DNA of 42,620 bases from Zoogloeaceae bacterium (lineage in GTDB: Bacteria > Pseudomonadota > Gammaproteobacteria > Burkholderiales > Rhodocyclaceae). Below are positions 25,359-34,265 of the stretch, piece after piece; the stretch's first letter is position 1; each line of letters starts with the position of its first letter. The stretch is from positions 1 to 42,620 of the forward strand of contig JAIRZG010000162.1 in assembly GCA_031267345.1 (NCBI GenBank), read 5' to 3'. Under the pieces are notes generated by a model. It made no database searches and was not told the origin of the DNA. It worked only from the letters and a program-made list of their open reading frames with translations. The position numbers were made by a program, and so were the translations under genes.

Positions 25359-25847
25359 TCATTGAAGCGGCAACGCCGCTTTATCAACCACCCGGCGTAG
25401 CACGAAGCTGGTGTGTACGCCGCTTACGCCGGGGATGCGGGTGATGCGGTCGAGAAGCAGGGCGCGGTAGTTTTCCATGTCGGCGACCACGACTTTCAAT
25501 TGATAATCGGCGTCCTGTCCGGTAATCAGCAGGCATTCGATGATTTCGGGAATCGCCGCTACCGCCGCTTCAAAGCCCGCGAAACGCTCCGGCGTGTGCG
25601 TGTCCATCGAGATGTGAAGCAGCGCCATCAGCGCAAAGCCCAGTTTTTGCGCGTCCAGTCGGGCGTGGTAGCCGCAGATGAGGCCTGCTTCTTCCAGCGC
25701 GCGCACCCGACGCAGACAGGGCGCGGCGGAAAGGCCAATGCGCTCCGCCAGATCCTGATTGCTGATGCGGCCTTCCTGTTGCAGGATTTCCAGAATCCTG
25801 CGGTCGTAACGGTCAAGCGCGCGATCAAGCATGGGGGTTTTGGGCAT
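25359..25847 (-). CDS. Lrp/AsnC-family transcriptional regulator
   Basis: 162 residues. The N-terminal HTH (about 12-60) carries RRILEILQQEGRISNQDLAE, then RIGLSAAPCLRRVRALEEAG, a classic AsnC signature. The RAM domain follows from about 70, with ITGQDADYQLKVVVADMENY and the IPGVSGVHTSFVLRRVV tail. Such regulators sense amino acids and often autoregulate. A 76-bp AT-rich element just upstream (25854-25929) recurs upstream of leuA, suggesting that both are targets of this protein. Confidence 0.92.
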   Translation of the reverse strand: MPKTPMLDRALDRYDRRILEILQQEGRISNQDLAERIGLSAAPCLRRVRALEEAGLICGYHARLDAQKLGFALMALLHISMDTHTPERFAGFEAAVAAIPEIIECLLITGQDADYQLKVVVADMENYRALLLDRITRIPGVSGVHTSFVLRRVVDKAALPLQ

Positions 25848-25853
25848 GATCTG

Positions 25854-25929
25854 AAATTTTATTGCTTGATTGAAATGGATATCGCAATTTTATTCTTTAA
25901 TTCGTCTTTGCTACACAGAATACGCAAGC
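25854..25929. repeat. 76-bp element, copy A (upstream of the Lrp-type gene)
   Basis: This AT-rich stretch starts 7 bp before the Lrp start codon and aligns without gaps to 27734-27809 upstream of leuA: 66 of 76 positions are identical by direct comparison. It could be a shared operator/promoter region for the Lrp-type regulator. Both copies also contain an ATG-started frame beginning MDIAILFFNSS or MNIAILFFNSS, but without a ribosome binding site. Confidence 0.8.
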
Positions 25930-26130
25930 GTTTTCCCCACCGCTTCAGAGATGAATCTGATAGCCTTTCACATAATCGGTAACGGCGATACGCAGATTGC
26001 CGCTACTGGCGGAATGCCTGCCGATATTGTGGGCGCCGCTCCGTCAAAAAGTGTGGCCTGGCGTGAGATAAAAAGTGCGCCCACGAGGGGAGAGGAAGAC
26101 GGGCGCCATACATCGCAAACGTATCAGTCA

Positions 26131-26367
26131 TCATTTTATCGCGATAACCTCGGCGGACTTGATGACTTCCTCCTTGTCATATTGCCCTTCCAGATTTTGT
26201 CGGATGCGTGTGCAATTCCAGCCGACGATCTGAAAGAGGGATTGCCGCACCTTGATGCGTTGTTCGGGGTTCGTTTGTTGCGCAGACTGGGCAAACGCAC
26301 CGACGGAAACGCCAATACACAACAGGGACAACAGGGTTATCCGGGATTTCTTGAGCAATCGTTTCAT
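26131..26367 (-). pseudogene. Truncated cytochrome c' (N-terminal part only)
   Basis: 78 residues from ATG 26367, with a good AAGGAGA site. The signal peptide ends near AFA/Q. The mature part PEQRIKVRQSLFQIVGWNCT, then RIRQNLEGQYDKEEV, matches helix A and the start of helix B of cytochrome c'. The frame then stops at EVIAIK. The C-terminal half with the CxxCH haem site is missing, and none of the following frames supplies it. The product could not bind haem, so this is a gene remnant. The assignment rests on recognition of the N-terminal motif only. Confidence 0.6.
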
Positions 26368-26488
26368 GGATTCTCCTTACGTTGTAAAAAGTTGAAAATG
26401 GCGATTGGGTTGGGACGGAACCTATCTGTCCGCCATCTGCCCGAAGATTGGGCGCAATTCCATGCGTTTTGCATGAGGCCGGAAGTTT

Positions 26489-27454
26489 TTACTTGGCGCG
26501 TCCGGCAAAGCCCGCCGCGTCCAGCTTGATGCGGTAGGCTGCGCCGCGACCGACGATGTAGAGGGTTTTTTTGTCCGCTCCGGCAAAGGCCAGATTTTGC
26601 GGTTTGCGCGGTAACGCAATGACGCCCAGCGCCTCGCCCTTGGCGCTGAAAATCTCGATGCCCGCATTGCTCGCGACATACAAGCGCCCTGCGCCATCAA
26701 TCGCCAGGCCGTCCGCCCCGCTGGAAAAACTGCCGTTTTCGCCCTTGCTCCAGCCCTTCAGTCGGGCGAAGTTGCGGCGCGCGCCGATTTTGCCGTTGCT
26801 GCTCAGGTCATAGGCGAGCACATGTTCGCCCAGCGTGTTGGCGACATAGAGGATGCTTTCGTCGGGATTCAACTGGATGCCGTTGGGGCGCTCGATGCCT
26901 TCAATCACCCGTTCCAGCTTGTCGTTGCGAATCCGGTATACGCCGGGTGTGGCGCGGGGCGGATCGCCCGCTTTTTGCTCAACGCCGGGATCAGTGAAGA
27001 AAATACCGGCTTTCAGTCCGACGACCAGATCGTTGGGACGCCCGAACGGCAAACCCTGATACTGTTCCGCCAAAACCTTTGCCTTGGCGTGAGGTGCGAT
27101 GATGCCCACTTTCGGGGCGATCGTCTGTACGGAAACCAGTTCTCCGGCGGCGGTCAATCCGAGACCGTTGGAGCCGTTGGTATTTTCCAGATAGCTGGAA
27201 ATGCCGCCATCGGCGGCAATACGGGTGATGCGGTTATCCCGTGTTTCGGTGAAGATAAAACTGCCATCCGCCAGACCCAACGGCCCTTCCGTCCCCTTAA
27301 ACCCATCCTTGATGAACTCGATGCGGACGCCCGCCCGCGCCACGCAGGGGATGTCTTTTTCGATTTTGGTTTCCGCTTCCTGCGCCAGCAAGGGTTGAGC
27401 GGCAAGGCAGAACAGGACGGCGAGCCAGTGGGGAAATTTCAGAGTGGAGGACAT
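26489..27454 (-). CDS. Exported SMP-30/gluconolactonase/LRE-family protein
   Basis: 321 residues from ATG 27454; no strong ribosome binding site is seen. The signal peptide ends near PLLAQ. The six-bladed propeller is visible as EGPLGLADGSFIFTETRDNR, NTNGSNGLGLTAAGELVSVQ, GRPNDLVVGLKAGIFFTDPG, ERPNGIQLNPDESILYVANT and GADGLAIDGAGRLYVASNAG. The Glu, Asn and Asp metal ligands of the family are conserved (EGP, RPND, DG). It probably hydrolyses a sugar lactone in the periplasm. A truncated cytochrome c' gene lies 121 bp downstream on the same strand. Confidence 0.87.
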   Translation of the reverse strand: MSSTLKFPHWLAVLFCLAAQPLLAQEAETKIEKDIPCVARAGVRIEFIKDGFKGTEGPLGLADGSFIFTETRDNRITRIAADGGISSYLENTNGSNGLGLTAAGELVSVQTIAPKVGIIAPHAKAKVLAEQYQGLPFGRPNDLVVGLKAGIFFTDPGVEQKAGDPPRATPGVYRIRNDKLERVIEGIERPNGIQLNPDESILYVANTLGEHVLAYDLSSNGKIGARRNFARLKGWSKGENGSFSSGADGLAIDGAGRLYVASNAGIEIFSAKGEALGVIALPRKPQNLAFAGADKKTLYIVGRGAAYRIKLDAAGFAGRAK

Positions 27455-27869
27455 GTTGATTACGCTTTCAGGGCAAAAAGAAGCTGCCTTTTCCGCAACA
27501 AACATGCCAATAAAAATCGCGGCGCAAATCGCGCAGCGACAAGGGGTAAAGGAATCCGGCAGCGCATGACCCTGTTGCGTATGCAGCAACGTTTGGCGCT
27601 CTTGTTCCTACAGCAACCCCGCCCGTGTTGAGTTTCAAGCGGTTGTTTCCTCCGATACGGGAATGTGGGCAGACAGGCGACGCGCCCGCCGCGGTTGGCG
27701 TAGCTTCCGGCATAGTCCCAATGCACCCCGTACAAATTTTATTGCTTTATTTAAATGAATATCGCAATTTTATTTTTTAATTCATCTTTTACGCACAAAA
27801 TACGCAAGCACCTTTCCCGTCATTTTCTTTAGCATATCCTTCTGAAATCTTGACGAAAAGGAAAGCCTC
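27455..27869. other. leuA upstream region
   Basis: About 415 bp without a gene between divergent SMP-30 and leuA. It holds the second copy of the 76-bp element and GC-rich REP-like short repeats around 27500-27670. No leucine-rich leader peptide or attenuator is apparent. Confidence 0.5.
27734..27809. repeat. 76-bp element, copy B (upstream of leuA)
   Basis: Gapless match to 25854-25929 (10 mismatches in 76). It ends 60 bp before the leuA start codon, a position suited to activation or repression by an Lrp-type protein. Identity falls away sharply after 27809. Confidence 0.8.
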
Positions 27870-29582
27870 ATGCAATCGCCCGCCACCCCCAAATACCGCC
27901 CTTTTCCGCCTGTTGGTCTCGCCAGTCGGCAATGGCCGGAAGCGCGTCTCATAGAGCCGCCCGTGTGGATGAGCACCGACCTGCGCGACGGCAATCAGGC
28001 GCTCCTTGAGCCGATGAGTCGCGCAAAGAAATTGCGCTTTTTCCGGATGCTTTGCGCGATTGGCGTCAAGGAAATCGAAGTCGCCTTTCCCGCCGCTTCG
28101 CAGATTGATTTTGATTTCGTGCGCGAACTGATTGAAGGCGGACATATTCCCGACGACGTGACGATTGAGGTGCTGACGCAGGCGCGTCCCGCCCTGATCG
28201 AGCGCACCTTTGCCGCCCTCGAAGGCGCGCGCCGCGCCATCGTGCATCTTTACACCGCCACCTCCGCGCCTTTCCGCGAAATGGTGTTCGGCATGAGCCA
28301 GACGGAACTCATCGATATGACTGTGGCTTCCGTGCGCCGCATCAAGGCGTGCGCCGCAAAAATGCCGGAGACGCGCGTCACCTTTGAATATAGTCCGGAG
28401 ACCTTCACCGCCACCGAACTCCCCTTCGCGCTGGAAATCTGCGATGCCGTCACCGCCGCTTGGGGCGCGAACGCGGAAAACAAAATCATCCTGAATCTGC
28501 CCACCACGGTGGAAATGGCGACGCCCAACATTTACGCCGACCAGATTGAATGGATGCACCGCCGCCTTGCCCGCCGCGACAGCATCGTGCTTTCCCTGCA
28601 TCCGCACAATGATCGGGGCACGGCAATTGCCGCCGCCGAACTCGGTCTCATGGCGGGGGCGGAACGGGTGGAAGGCTGTCTCTTCGGCAATGGCGAGCGT
28701 ACCGGCAATGTCGATCTCGTCACGCTGGCCCTGAATCTCTACACCCAGGGCGTGGAACCCCGCCTTGATTTTTCCGACATCAACGCCGTCGCCCGCGTCT
28801 TTGAAGCCTGTACCGATCTGCCCATCCATCCGCGCCATCCTTACGTGGGCGATCTGGTGTTCACCGCCTTTTCCGGCTCGCATCAGGACGCCATCAAAAA
28901 AGGCATGAACGCGCAACAGATCAAGGCGGGCGAACGCTGGAACGTCCCCTATCTGCCGCTCGATCCGGCGGACGTGGGACGCAACTACGATTCGCTGATC
29001 CGCGTCAACAGCCAGTCCGGCAAAGGCGGCATCGCGTATCTGATGGAATCCTCCTACGGCATTGTCATGCCACGCCGCCTGCAAGTGGAATTTTCCGGCA
29101 TCGTGCAGCAGCAGATGGACGACAGCGGCAAGGAAATGAGCGCCGCCGATCTCTGGCGGATTTTTTCCGCCGCTTATTTGGCGCATCAGCGCCCAGAGGT
29201 CGGGGATCAGACATCGGAAGAAGTTACCGACGCCTCCGCGCCGCTGGCGTACCAAGGCCATCGACTGGATGCGGATGGCAAGGGCATTGCACTGGAGGTG
29301 TTGCGTCATGGTCGACAGATGTCGTTGCGCGGACACGGCAACGGCCCCATCGACGCCGCTGTTCATGCCCTGGCGAGTGTCGGCATCGCCGCGCAGGTCA
29401 TCCACTTTGAAGAACGCGCCACCCGCGCAAGTCAGGAAGGCGAAGCGACCGCCGTCGCCTTCATGGAAATCCGTCTGACGGGCGGACAGATGGCAAGCTA
29501 CGGCGTCGGCCTGGACAACGACATCCTCACCGCTTCGCTCAAGGCGCTGGTCTCGGGCATTCGGCGGCAGATGCGTCCATGA
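27870..29582 (+). CDS. leuA: 2-isopropylmalate synthase (LeuA, long type)
   Basis: 570 residues from ATG 27870 with AAGGAAAG upstream. The HMGL-like barrel starts at WMSTDLRDGNQALLEPM (about 32-48, with the metal-binding Asp). It contains LHPHNDRGTAIAAAELG, with the His metal ligands near 245-250, and ANFD-like GCLFGNGERTGNVDLVTLAL. The C-terminal LeuA dimer/regulatory domain covers about 440-570. The enzyme condenses acetyl-CoA with 2-oxoisovalerate, the first step of leucine synthesis, and is usually feedback-inhibited by leucine. The upstream 76-bp element links it to the Lrp-type regulator. Confidence 0.95.
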   Translation: MQSPATPKYRPFPPVGLASRQWPEARLIEPPVWMSTDLRDGNQALLEPMSRAKKLRFFRMLCAIGVKEIEVAFPAASQIDFDFVRELIEGGHIPDDVTIEVLTQARPALIERTFAALEGARRAIVHLYTATSAPFREMVFGMSQTELIDMTVASVRRIKACAAKMPETRVTFEYSPETFTATELPFALEICDAVTAAWGANAENKIILNLPTTVEMATPNIYADQIEWMHRRLARRDSIVLSLHPHNDRGTAIAAAELGLMAGAERVEGCLFGNGERTGNVDLVTLALNLYTQGVEPRLDFSDINAVARVFEACTDLPIHPRHPYVGDLVFTAFSGSHQDAIKKGMNAQQIKAGERWNVPYLPLDPADVGRNYDSLIRVNSQSGKGGIAYLMESSYGIVMPRRLQVEFSGIVQQQMDDSGKEMSAADLWRIFSAAYLAHQRPEVGDQTSEEVTDASAPLAYQGHRLDADGKGIALEVLRHGRQMSLRGHGNGPIDAAVHALASVGIAAQVIHFEERATRASQEGEATAVAFMEIRLTGGQMASYGVGLDNDILTASLKALVSGIRRQMRP

Positions 29583-29588
29583 TGCAAG

Positions 29589-29609
29589 GGGCGCTTCGCG
29601 AGAGCGCCC
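29589..29609 (+). terminator. Possible terminator hairpin after leuA
   Basis: GGGCGCT (29589-29595) and AGCGCCC (29603-29609) form a 7-bp GC stem seven bases after the stop codon. The T-tract is poor (TTACC), so termination may be weak. Confidence 0.4.
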
Positions 29610-29711
29610 TTACCACTAAACGGAAGGTTCCCTCGTCCGCCGCCCTCTCCCGCAAGCGTGAGCAGGGAAAAAACATAGAACAGCGCGGCTATTTTCTTCC
29701 AGCGTAAGGCG

Positions 29712-32096
29712 CTACTTTGCGCCAGATTCCACCCAGCGTCGCCACATGCCCCGAAACGCCTGTTCCAGACTGCGCGCCATGCGGGGGGCGTCCATCAGGG
29801 GGCTGGCCTGCATCCGTTCGCGCAGGTTGGCGCGCAGGGCTTTTAAACGCGGGAGATCGCGGCTCAAGGCGACGGCGATGTCGACGTAGGCTTCCGGCGT
29901 TTCCGCGATCAGTTCGTCCAGTCCCACGTTTTTCAGGATGATGCGTCCCATGCGCGAGGCCAGCGCGTCGCCCGGCCAGGTGACAAAGGGCGCGCCCATC
30001 CAGATGGAATCGTAGCCGGTCGTGCCGCCATTGAAGGGAAAGGGATCAAGGCAGAGGTCGGCTTCGTTGTAACTGTTAAAATAAGTCTTCATCGGAGCAA
30101 GCCCCCGGATGTCCAGGCGTTCCGGCGCGATGCCATGTCGCGCGAACTGGCTTCCGATGTAGGTTTTGAGGCTTTCATCCTGTCCGCCGCGCGCGACCAG
30201 AATGAGACGGGATTCCGGCGCGCGCGTCAGAATCTCGCTCCACAAGCGGATGGCGTGTTGGCTGACCTTGCGGAAATTGTTGAGACAGGCGAAAGCAAAG
30301 GGACGCTCCAGGCGTTCGCAAGGCAAACCCGGCAAAATGGGTTCGTTCGGAATGTTGGTGCGCACCCCGTAGCAATCCGCCAGGGGCCAGGGCGTCTCGG
30401 TGCACCACGCGCCTTTTTCCAGCACCGGATCCGGCGGAATGAAAATGTAATCCATGACAGACAGGCCGCTGGTGCCGGGAAACCCCAGCCAGGTGACCTG
30501 AACGGGCGCGGGCTTGCGCGCCATGGCCAGCAGGCGATGGCCTTCCGTATTGCCGTTCAGATCGATCAGAATGTCGATGCCATCGGCGCGAATCAGGTCG
30601 GCAAGGGCGTCATCGCCAATGGCCTGCACCTCCCGCCATTTGTCGACGCTCATTTTGGCGAGGCGGGTATTGTCGTCTTCCAGCGCGGTGTTGTGATAAA
30701 GCACGACTTCCAGTTGGTGTCGATCCAGAAAGCGCAGAAAGGGAATGACAAAGGCGGCTACCGGATGCTGGCGCATGTCCGAGGTCAGCCAGCCGATTTT
30801 GAGGCGGCGTTCGGGGTCGCGATCGCGGTCGGCGAAATCATCCTGACGGCAGTATTTGCGACAGAGGCGCTCATCGTAGGCGCGCGCGACTTGCAGGATT
30901 TCGTCGGCGTCGTGTTCGGAAGAATGGATGATGGTCCACAGGTAGTTTGAATAGGCCGTGCCGGATTCCGGCGCAAGTTTCAGCGCGCGCTGGTAGTAGT
31001 TGATGGCCTCCATGCCGCGCGCCTGATCGTTACACCAACCGCCCATGTTGACCAGGGCGCTGACGTGCTTCGGGTCTTTTTGCAGGATTTTTTCCGCAGT
31101 CTCCCGCGCCAGCGCGCTTTTGCCCTGCTTGCTGTAGACCACGAACAGGCTGTTCAGGGCGTTCAGGTTGTCGGGATTGCGTTCCAGGCTCATTTCCAGA
31201 TTTTCCTGCGCGGTATCGAGATCGTAACGTTTGACAAACAGATAACCCAGTTGTTCCAGAATCCACTCTTCCGGAACGCCCATTTCGTTGGCGCGCGTCA
31301 TGGCGTCTACCGCGCCCACGGCGTCACCGCTCAGGGTGAGCATCAGCGCCAGACGGGCTTGCAGGATGTCGGAATCGGGATTTTTTTCCAGCGCCATACA
31401 GAACAACCGCGCCGCTTCGCCCCAGTTGGAACGCGCCATTTCCAGTTCCCCGACCAGTTGCAGGGTGGAAGCCTGCTGCGGCGCCAAGGCAAAAAGATGC
31501 TCTATACATTCGGTCGCTTCCGCAAGGCGATCCTTGGATAAATGCAAATGTCCGAGCGACAGCCAGGCATCGGGATAATTCGGCTCCATGCGCGTTGCCC
31601 GCTTGAAGGCGGTCAGCGCCGCGTCGACTTCGCCGATGCTCTGCGCCGCCAGTCCCAGCAGACAGAAATGCGCCGCTTTCGGGTGCGGATGGCGCACGAG
31701 TTCCTGAAGCGCCTCGTAGGCTTTGAGCCAGTTGCCCGCCGCTACATACGCGCCGCTCAGGCTCACCAGAATGCCGGTGTCTTTGGGCGACTTGCGATGC
31801 GCGGCGTTGAGGAGTTTGATGCCTTCTCCGGCGCGCTTGTCGCGCCCATAGACTTCGCCCAGACGTTGCAGATAGCGCGGCATATCCGGTTTGAGGCGCA
31901 CGGCTTCTTCCAGAAATTGCGTGGCGGTATCCGGCTGTCCGATAGCCAGCGCCACTTCGCCCAGACCGAACCAGCCGGCGTGCGCTTCCTTGTCCAACGT
32001 GACGGCTTCCTCAAAAAACGTTCCCGCCGCCGCAAAGTTTTTTTGCGCCAGCGCCTTTTTTCCTTTGTCGATGTTGCGTTTTGCTTTTGCGGACAT
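29712..32096 (-). CDS. TPR-GT41 (SPINDLY/O-GlcNAc transferase-like) glycosyltransferase
   Basis: 794 residues from ATG 32096, with GGAG eight bases upstream; a longer start at 32144 is unlikely. Residues 1 to about 400 are TPR repeats (for example NFAAAGTFFEEAVTLDKEAH and AINYYQRALKLAPESGTAYS). The catalytic part from about 425 shows KIGWLTSDMRQHPVA, VTWLGFPGTSGLSVMDYIF, FACLNNFRKVSQHAIRLWSE and DPFPFNGGTTGYDSIWMGAP, all signatures of SPINDLY-type GT41 enzymes. These use UDP-GlcNAc or other nucleotide sugars to modify Ser/Thr. It is divergent from the flagellin gene, so flagellin glycosylation is the likely role. Confidence 0.88.
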   Translation of the reverse strand: MSAKAKRNIDKGKKALAQKNFAAAGTFFEEAVTLDKEAHAGWFGLGEVALAIGQPDTATQFLEEAVRLKPDMPRYLQRLGEVYGRDKRAGEGIKLLNAAHRKSPKDTGILVSLSGAYVAAGNWLKAYEALQELVRHPHPKAAHFCLLGLAAQSIGEVDAALTAFKRATRMEPNYPDAWLSLGHLHLSKDRLAEATECIEHLFALAPQQASTLQLVGELEMARSNWGEAARLFCMALEKNPDSDILQARLALMLTLSGDAVGAVDAMTRANEMGVPEEWILEQLGYLFVKRYDLDTAQENLEMSLERNPDNLNALNSLFVVYSKQGKSALARETAEKILQKDPKHVSALVNMGGWCNDQARGMEAINYYQRALKLAPESGTAYSNYLWTIIHSSEHDADEILQVARAYDERLCRKYCRQDDFADRDRDPERRLKIGWLTSDMRQHPVAAFVIPFLRFLDRHQLEVVLYHNTALEDDNTRLAKMSVDKWREVQAIGDDALADLIRADGIDILIDLNGNTEGHRLLAMARKPAPVQVTWLGFPGTSGLSVMDYIFIPPDPVLEKGAWCTETPWPLADCYGVRTNIPNEPILPGLPCERLERPFAFACLNNFRKVSQHAIRLWSEILTRAPESRLILVARGGQDESLKTYIGSQFARHGIAPERLDIRGLAPMKTYFNSYNEADLCLDPFPFNGGTTGYDSIWMGAPFVTWPGDALASRMGRIILKNVGLDELIAETPEAYVDIAVALSRDLPRLKALRANLRERMQASPLMDAPRMARSLEQAFRGMWRRWVESGAK

Positions 32097-32237
32097 GTCT
32101 TTCTCCAAAAGTGCGCGCAGTTTATCCGCTTTTGCCGGACGCAAGAAATTTCCGCCGGGCGGCAGGATTTGCCTTCTGCCTTTCCGCTTTTCCGGAAAAT
32201 GTTCGATGAATTGTTGATTTTAAAAGAAAATTATGTC

Positions 32238-32253
32238 TGGCACGGCTCATGCT
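32238..32253 (+). promoter_or_regulatory. Sigma-54-type promoter for flagellin
   Basis: TGGCACGGCTCATGCT has the GG (32239-32240) and GC (32251-32252) dinucleotides exactly ten bases apart, matching the -24/-12 consensus TGGCACG-N4-TTGCW at most positions. The start codon at 32328 is 75 bp downstream. No sigma-28 box was noticed. Confidence 0.7.
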
Positions 32254-32327
32254 TTTATGCTCGCCAAGATGCCCGGTGCGTTTTCCTGTGGCGTCACGCT
32301 GATTAATTTTCTCTTGAGGAGAACGCA

Positions 32328-33152
32328 ATGCCACAAATTATCAACACCAATATTCCTTCCCTGAACGCCCAGCGCAATCTGAACGCATCCCAGGGTTCGC
32401 TGAATCTGGCCTTGCAACGCTTGTCCTCCGGTCTGCGCGTCAATAGCGCCAAGGATGACGCGGCGGGCCTGGCGATTGCCACCAACATGGATTCGCAGTC
32501 ACGCGGCATGGTGGTGGCGATGCGCAACGCCAACGACGGCATTTCGGCGGCGCAGACGGCGGAAGCAGGCTACAACGCCATCGGGCAACACTTGCAACGG
32601 ATGCGCGAACTGGCGGTGCAGGCGGCTTCCGGACAATACGACAGTGTTAACCGCAGCGCGCTGAACGACGAATACGCCGCGCTGGCAAGCGAAATAGAGC
32701 GCGTGGTGGCGGCGACCAACTTCAATGGTCAGGAATTGCTGGATGGCACGTTCTCCGTTCCCTTCCAGGTCGGCCCGACGGTTGATTCGTTCTCGCGGAT
32801 AGACCTCAACATTACGGCGCTGGAGTACAGCGAGGCAGCCCAGTACGGCGACATTACAGGCAACAATGGCGTTAATGCGACGAACGCCATGACCACGCTG
32901 GATGTCTCCATCGACGCCGTCAATCGCCATCGCGCCCAGCTCGGCGCGATTCAAAACCGTTTTGAAGCGGTGCTGGTGCAACTTTCTTCCGCGCAGGAAT
33001 CCACCGAAGCCGCCAAGAGCCGCATCATGGACGCCGACTACGCCGCCGAAACCGCCAAGCTCTCGCGCGCCCAAATTCTGCAACAGGCCGGCGTCGCCAT
33101 GCTGGCGCAGGCTAACACCTTGCCGCAGAACGTGCTCTCGCTGTTGAGATAA
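32328..33152 (+). CDS. fliC: Flagellin, short form
   Basis: 274 residues; ATG follows GAGGAG. The N-terminal D0/D1 region (PQIINTNIPSLNAQRNLNAS, LSSGLRVNSAKDDAAGLAIA) and the C-terminal one (AKLSRAQILQQAGVAMLAQA, then NTLPQNVLSLLR) are fully conserved. The middle is short, so surface D2/D3 domains are essentially lacking. It is the filament subunit exported through the flagellar type III system. A sigma-54-type promoter precedes it and a strong terminator follows, so it is monocistronic. The adjacent GT41 enzyme probably glycosylates it. The conserved D1 core contains the TLR5-type region. Confidence 0.95.
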   Translation: MPQIINTNIPSLNAQRNLNASQGSLNLALQRLSSGLRVNSAKDDAAGLAIATNMDSQSRGMVVAMRNANDGISAAQTAEAGYNAIGQHLQRMRELAVQAASGQYDSVNRSALNDEYAALASEIERVVAATNFNGQELLDGTFSVPFQVGPTVDSFSRIDLNITALEYSEAAQYGDITGNNGVNATNAMTTLDVSIDAVNRHRAQLGAIQNRFEAVLVQLSSAQESTEAAKSRIMDADYAAETAKLSRAQILQQAGVAMLAQANTLPQNVLSLLR

Positions 33153-33181
33153 AAAGGTCAGGGGTAGCTCCCCTTTCAGGC

Positions 33182-33213
33182 CGCGCCAACAAGCTGTTGG
33201 CGCGGTTTTTTTC
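33182..33213 (+). terminator. Strong rho-independent terminator after flagellin
   Basis: CCGCGCCAACA (33182-33192) pairs perfectly with TGTTGGCGCGG (33196-33206) across an AGC loop, followed by seven T. It lies 30 bp after the flagellin stop. Confidence 0.95.
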
Positions 33214-33287
33214 TGCGTCCGGATTACCTGATTTCCGATCCCTGATTTATCATTACCTGCTTTGTGGTTACCCGGGAGACAAGCGTT

Positions 33288-34256
33288 TTGCCGCTCACAC
33301 AGCTTTACGCCTTGATTGGCGAGGACATGCAGGCCGTGGATGCCGTGATCCGGCGGCGGCTTTATTCCGAAGTGGCGCTGGTGCGTCAGGTGGCGGAATA
33401 CATTATCGTCGGCGGCGGCAAACGGATGCGTCCGGCCTTGGTGCTGCTGGCGGCAGGCGCGTTGGGGTACACGGGACGCCAGCGACATGAACTGGCGGCA
33501 GTGGTGGAATTCATCCATACCGCCACCCTGTTGCACGACGATGTGGTCGACGCATCCGATCTGCGGCGTGGGCGGGAGACCGCCAATACCGTGTTCGGCA
33601 ACCCCGCCAGCGTGCTGGTGGGCGATTTTCTTTATTCCCGCGCCTTTCAGATCATGGTGCAGGTGGGCAATATGAACATCATGCAGGTGTTGTCGGACGC
33701 GACCAACATCATCGCCGAAGGCGAAGTGCTGCAAATGATGAATTGCCATGACCCGGATGTGGATGAGGCGAATTATTTGCAGGTCATCCGCTACAAGACC
33801 GCCAAACTCTTCGAGGCAGCGGCGCAACTGGGGGCGATAGTGGCGGGCGCGTCGCCGGAAACAGAGCGGGGTCTGGCCGATTACGGCAGGTATCTGGGCA
33901 TGGCCTTTCAATTGGTGGACGACGTGCTCGATTATTCCGGGCAGGAAGCCGATACCGGCAAGCATCTGGGCGACGATCTGGCGGAAGGCAAGCCGACGCT
34001 GCCGCTGATTTATGTCATGCAGCACGGTACGCCGGAAGAAGCCGCCAGCGTGAAAAAAGCCATTGAAAATGGCGGACGCGATGATTTTCCCGTGGTGCTG
34101 GCGGCGATTCGTCGTTCCGGCGCGCTCGACTATACCCGGCAATGCGCGCGCAATACCGCCGAACAGGCAAGGACGGCGATTTCTCTCCTGCCGGATACAA
34201 ATTACAAAAAGACTCTGCTAGAATTAACCGTTTTCGCGGTTGAGCGCTCACACTAA
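33288..34256 (+). CDS. ispB: Octaprenyl (all-trans polyprenyl) diphosphate synthase
   Basis: 322 residues from TTG 33288, which has GGGAG nine bases upstream; a GTG at 33264 would add eight residues before that site. The first Asp-rich motif is LLHDDVVD (about 80-87), after GGGKRMRPALVLL. The second is QLVDDVLDY (about 208-216). The enzyme makes the long isoprenoid tail for quinones. A MenA gene in the same window would use such a chain. tRNA-Pro follows after 18 bp. The length of the chain made cannot be read with certainty. Confidence 0.92.
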   Translation: MPLTQLYALIGEDMQAVDAVIRRRLYSEVALVRQVAEYIIVGGGKRMRPALVLLAAGALGYTGRQRHELAAVVEFIHTATLLHDDVVDASDLRRGRETANTVFGNPASVLVGDFLYSRAFQIMVQVGNMNIMQVLSDATNIIAEGEVLQMMNCHDPDVDEANYLQVIRYKTAKLFEAAAQLGAIVAGASPETERGLADYGRYLGMAFQLVDDVLDYSGQEADTGKHLGDDLAEGKPTLPLIYVMQHGTPEEAASVKKAIENGGRDDFPVVLAAIRRSGALDYTRQCARNTAEQARTAISLLPDTNYKKTLLELTVFAVERSH

Positions 34257-34265
34257 GTAAGGCTT

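Noticed and set aside
27820..27869. Leucine attenuator before leuA
   Set aside because: No Leu-codon-rich leader peptide and no competing hairpins seen; control by the 76-bp element is more plausible.
27789..29405. 538-codon minus-strand frame opposite leuA
   Set aside because: Antisense shadow of leuA; composition and lack of motifs show it is not a gene.
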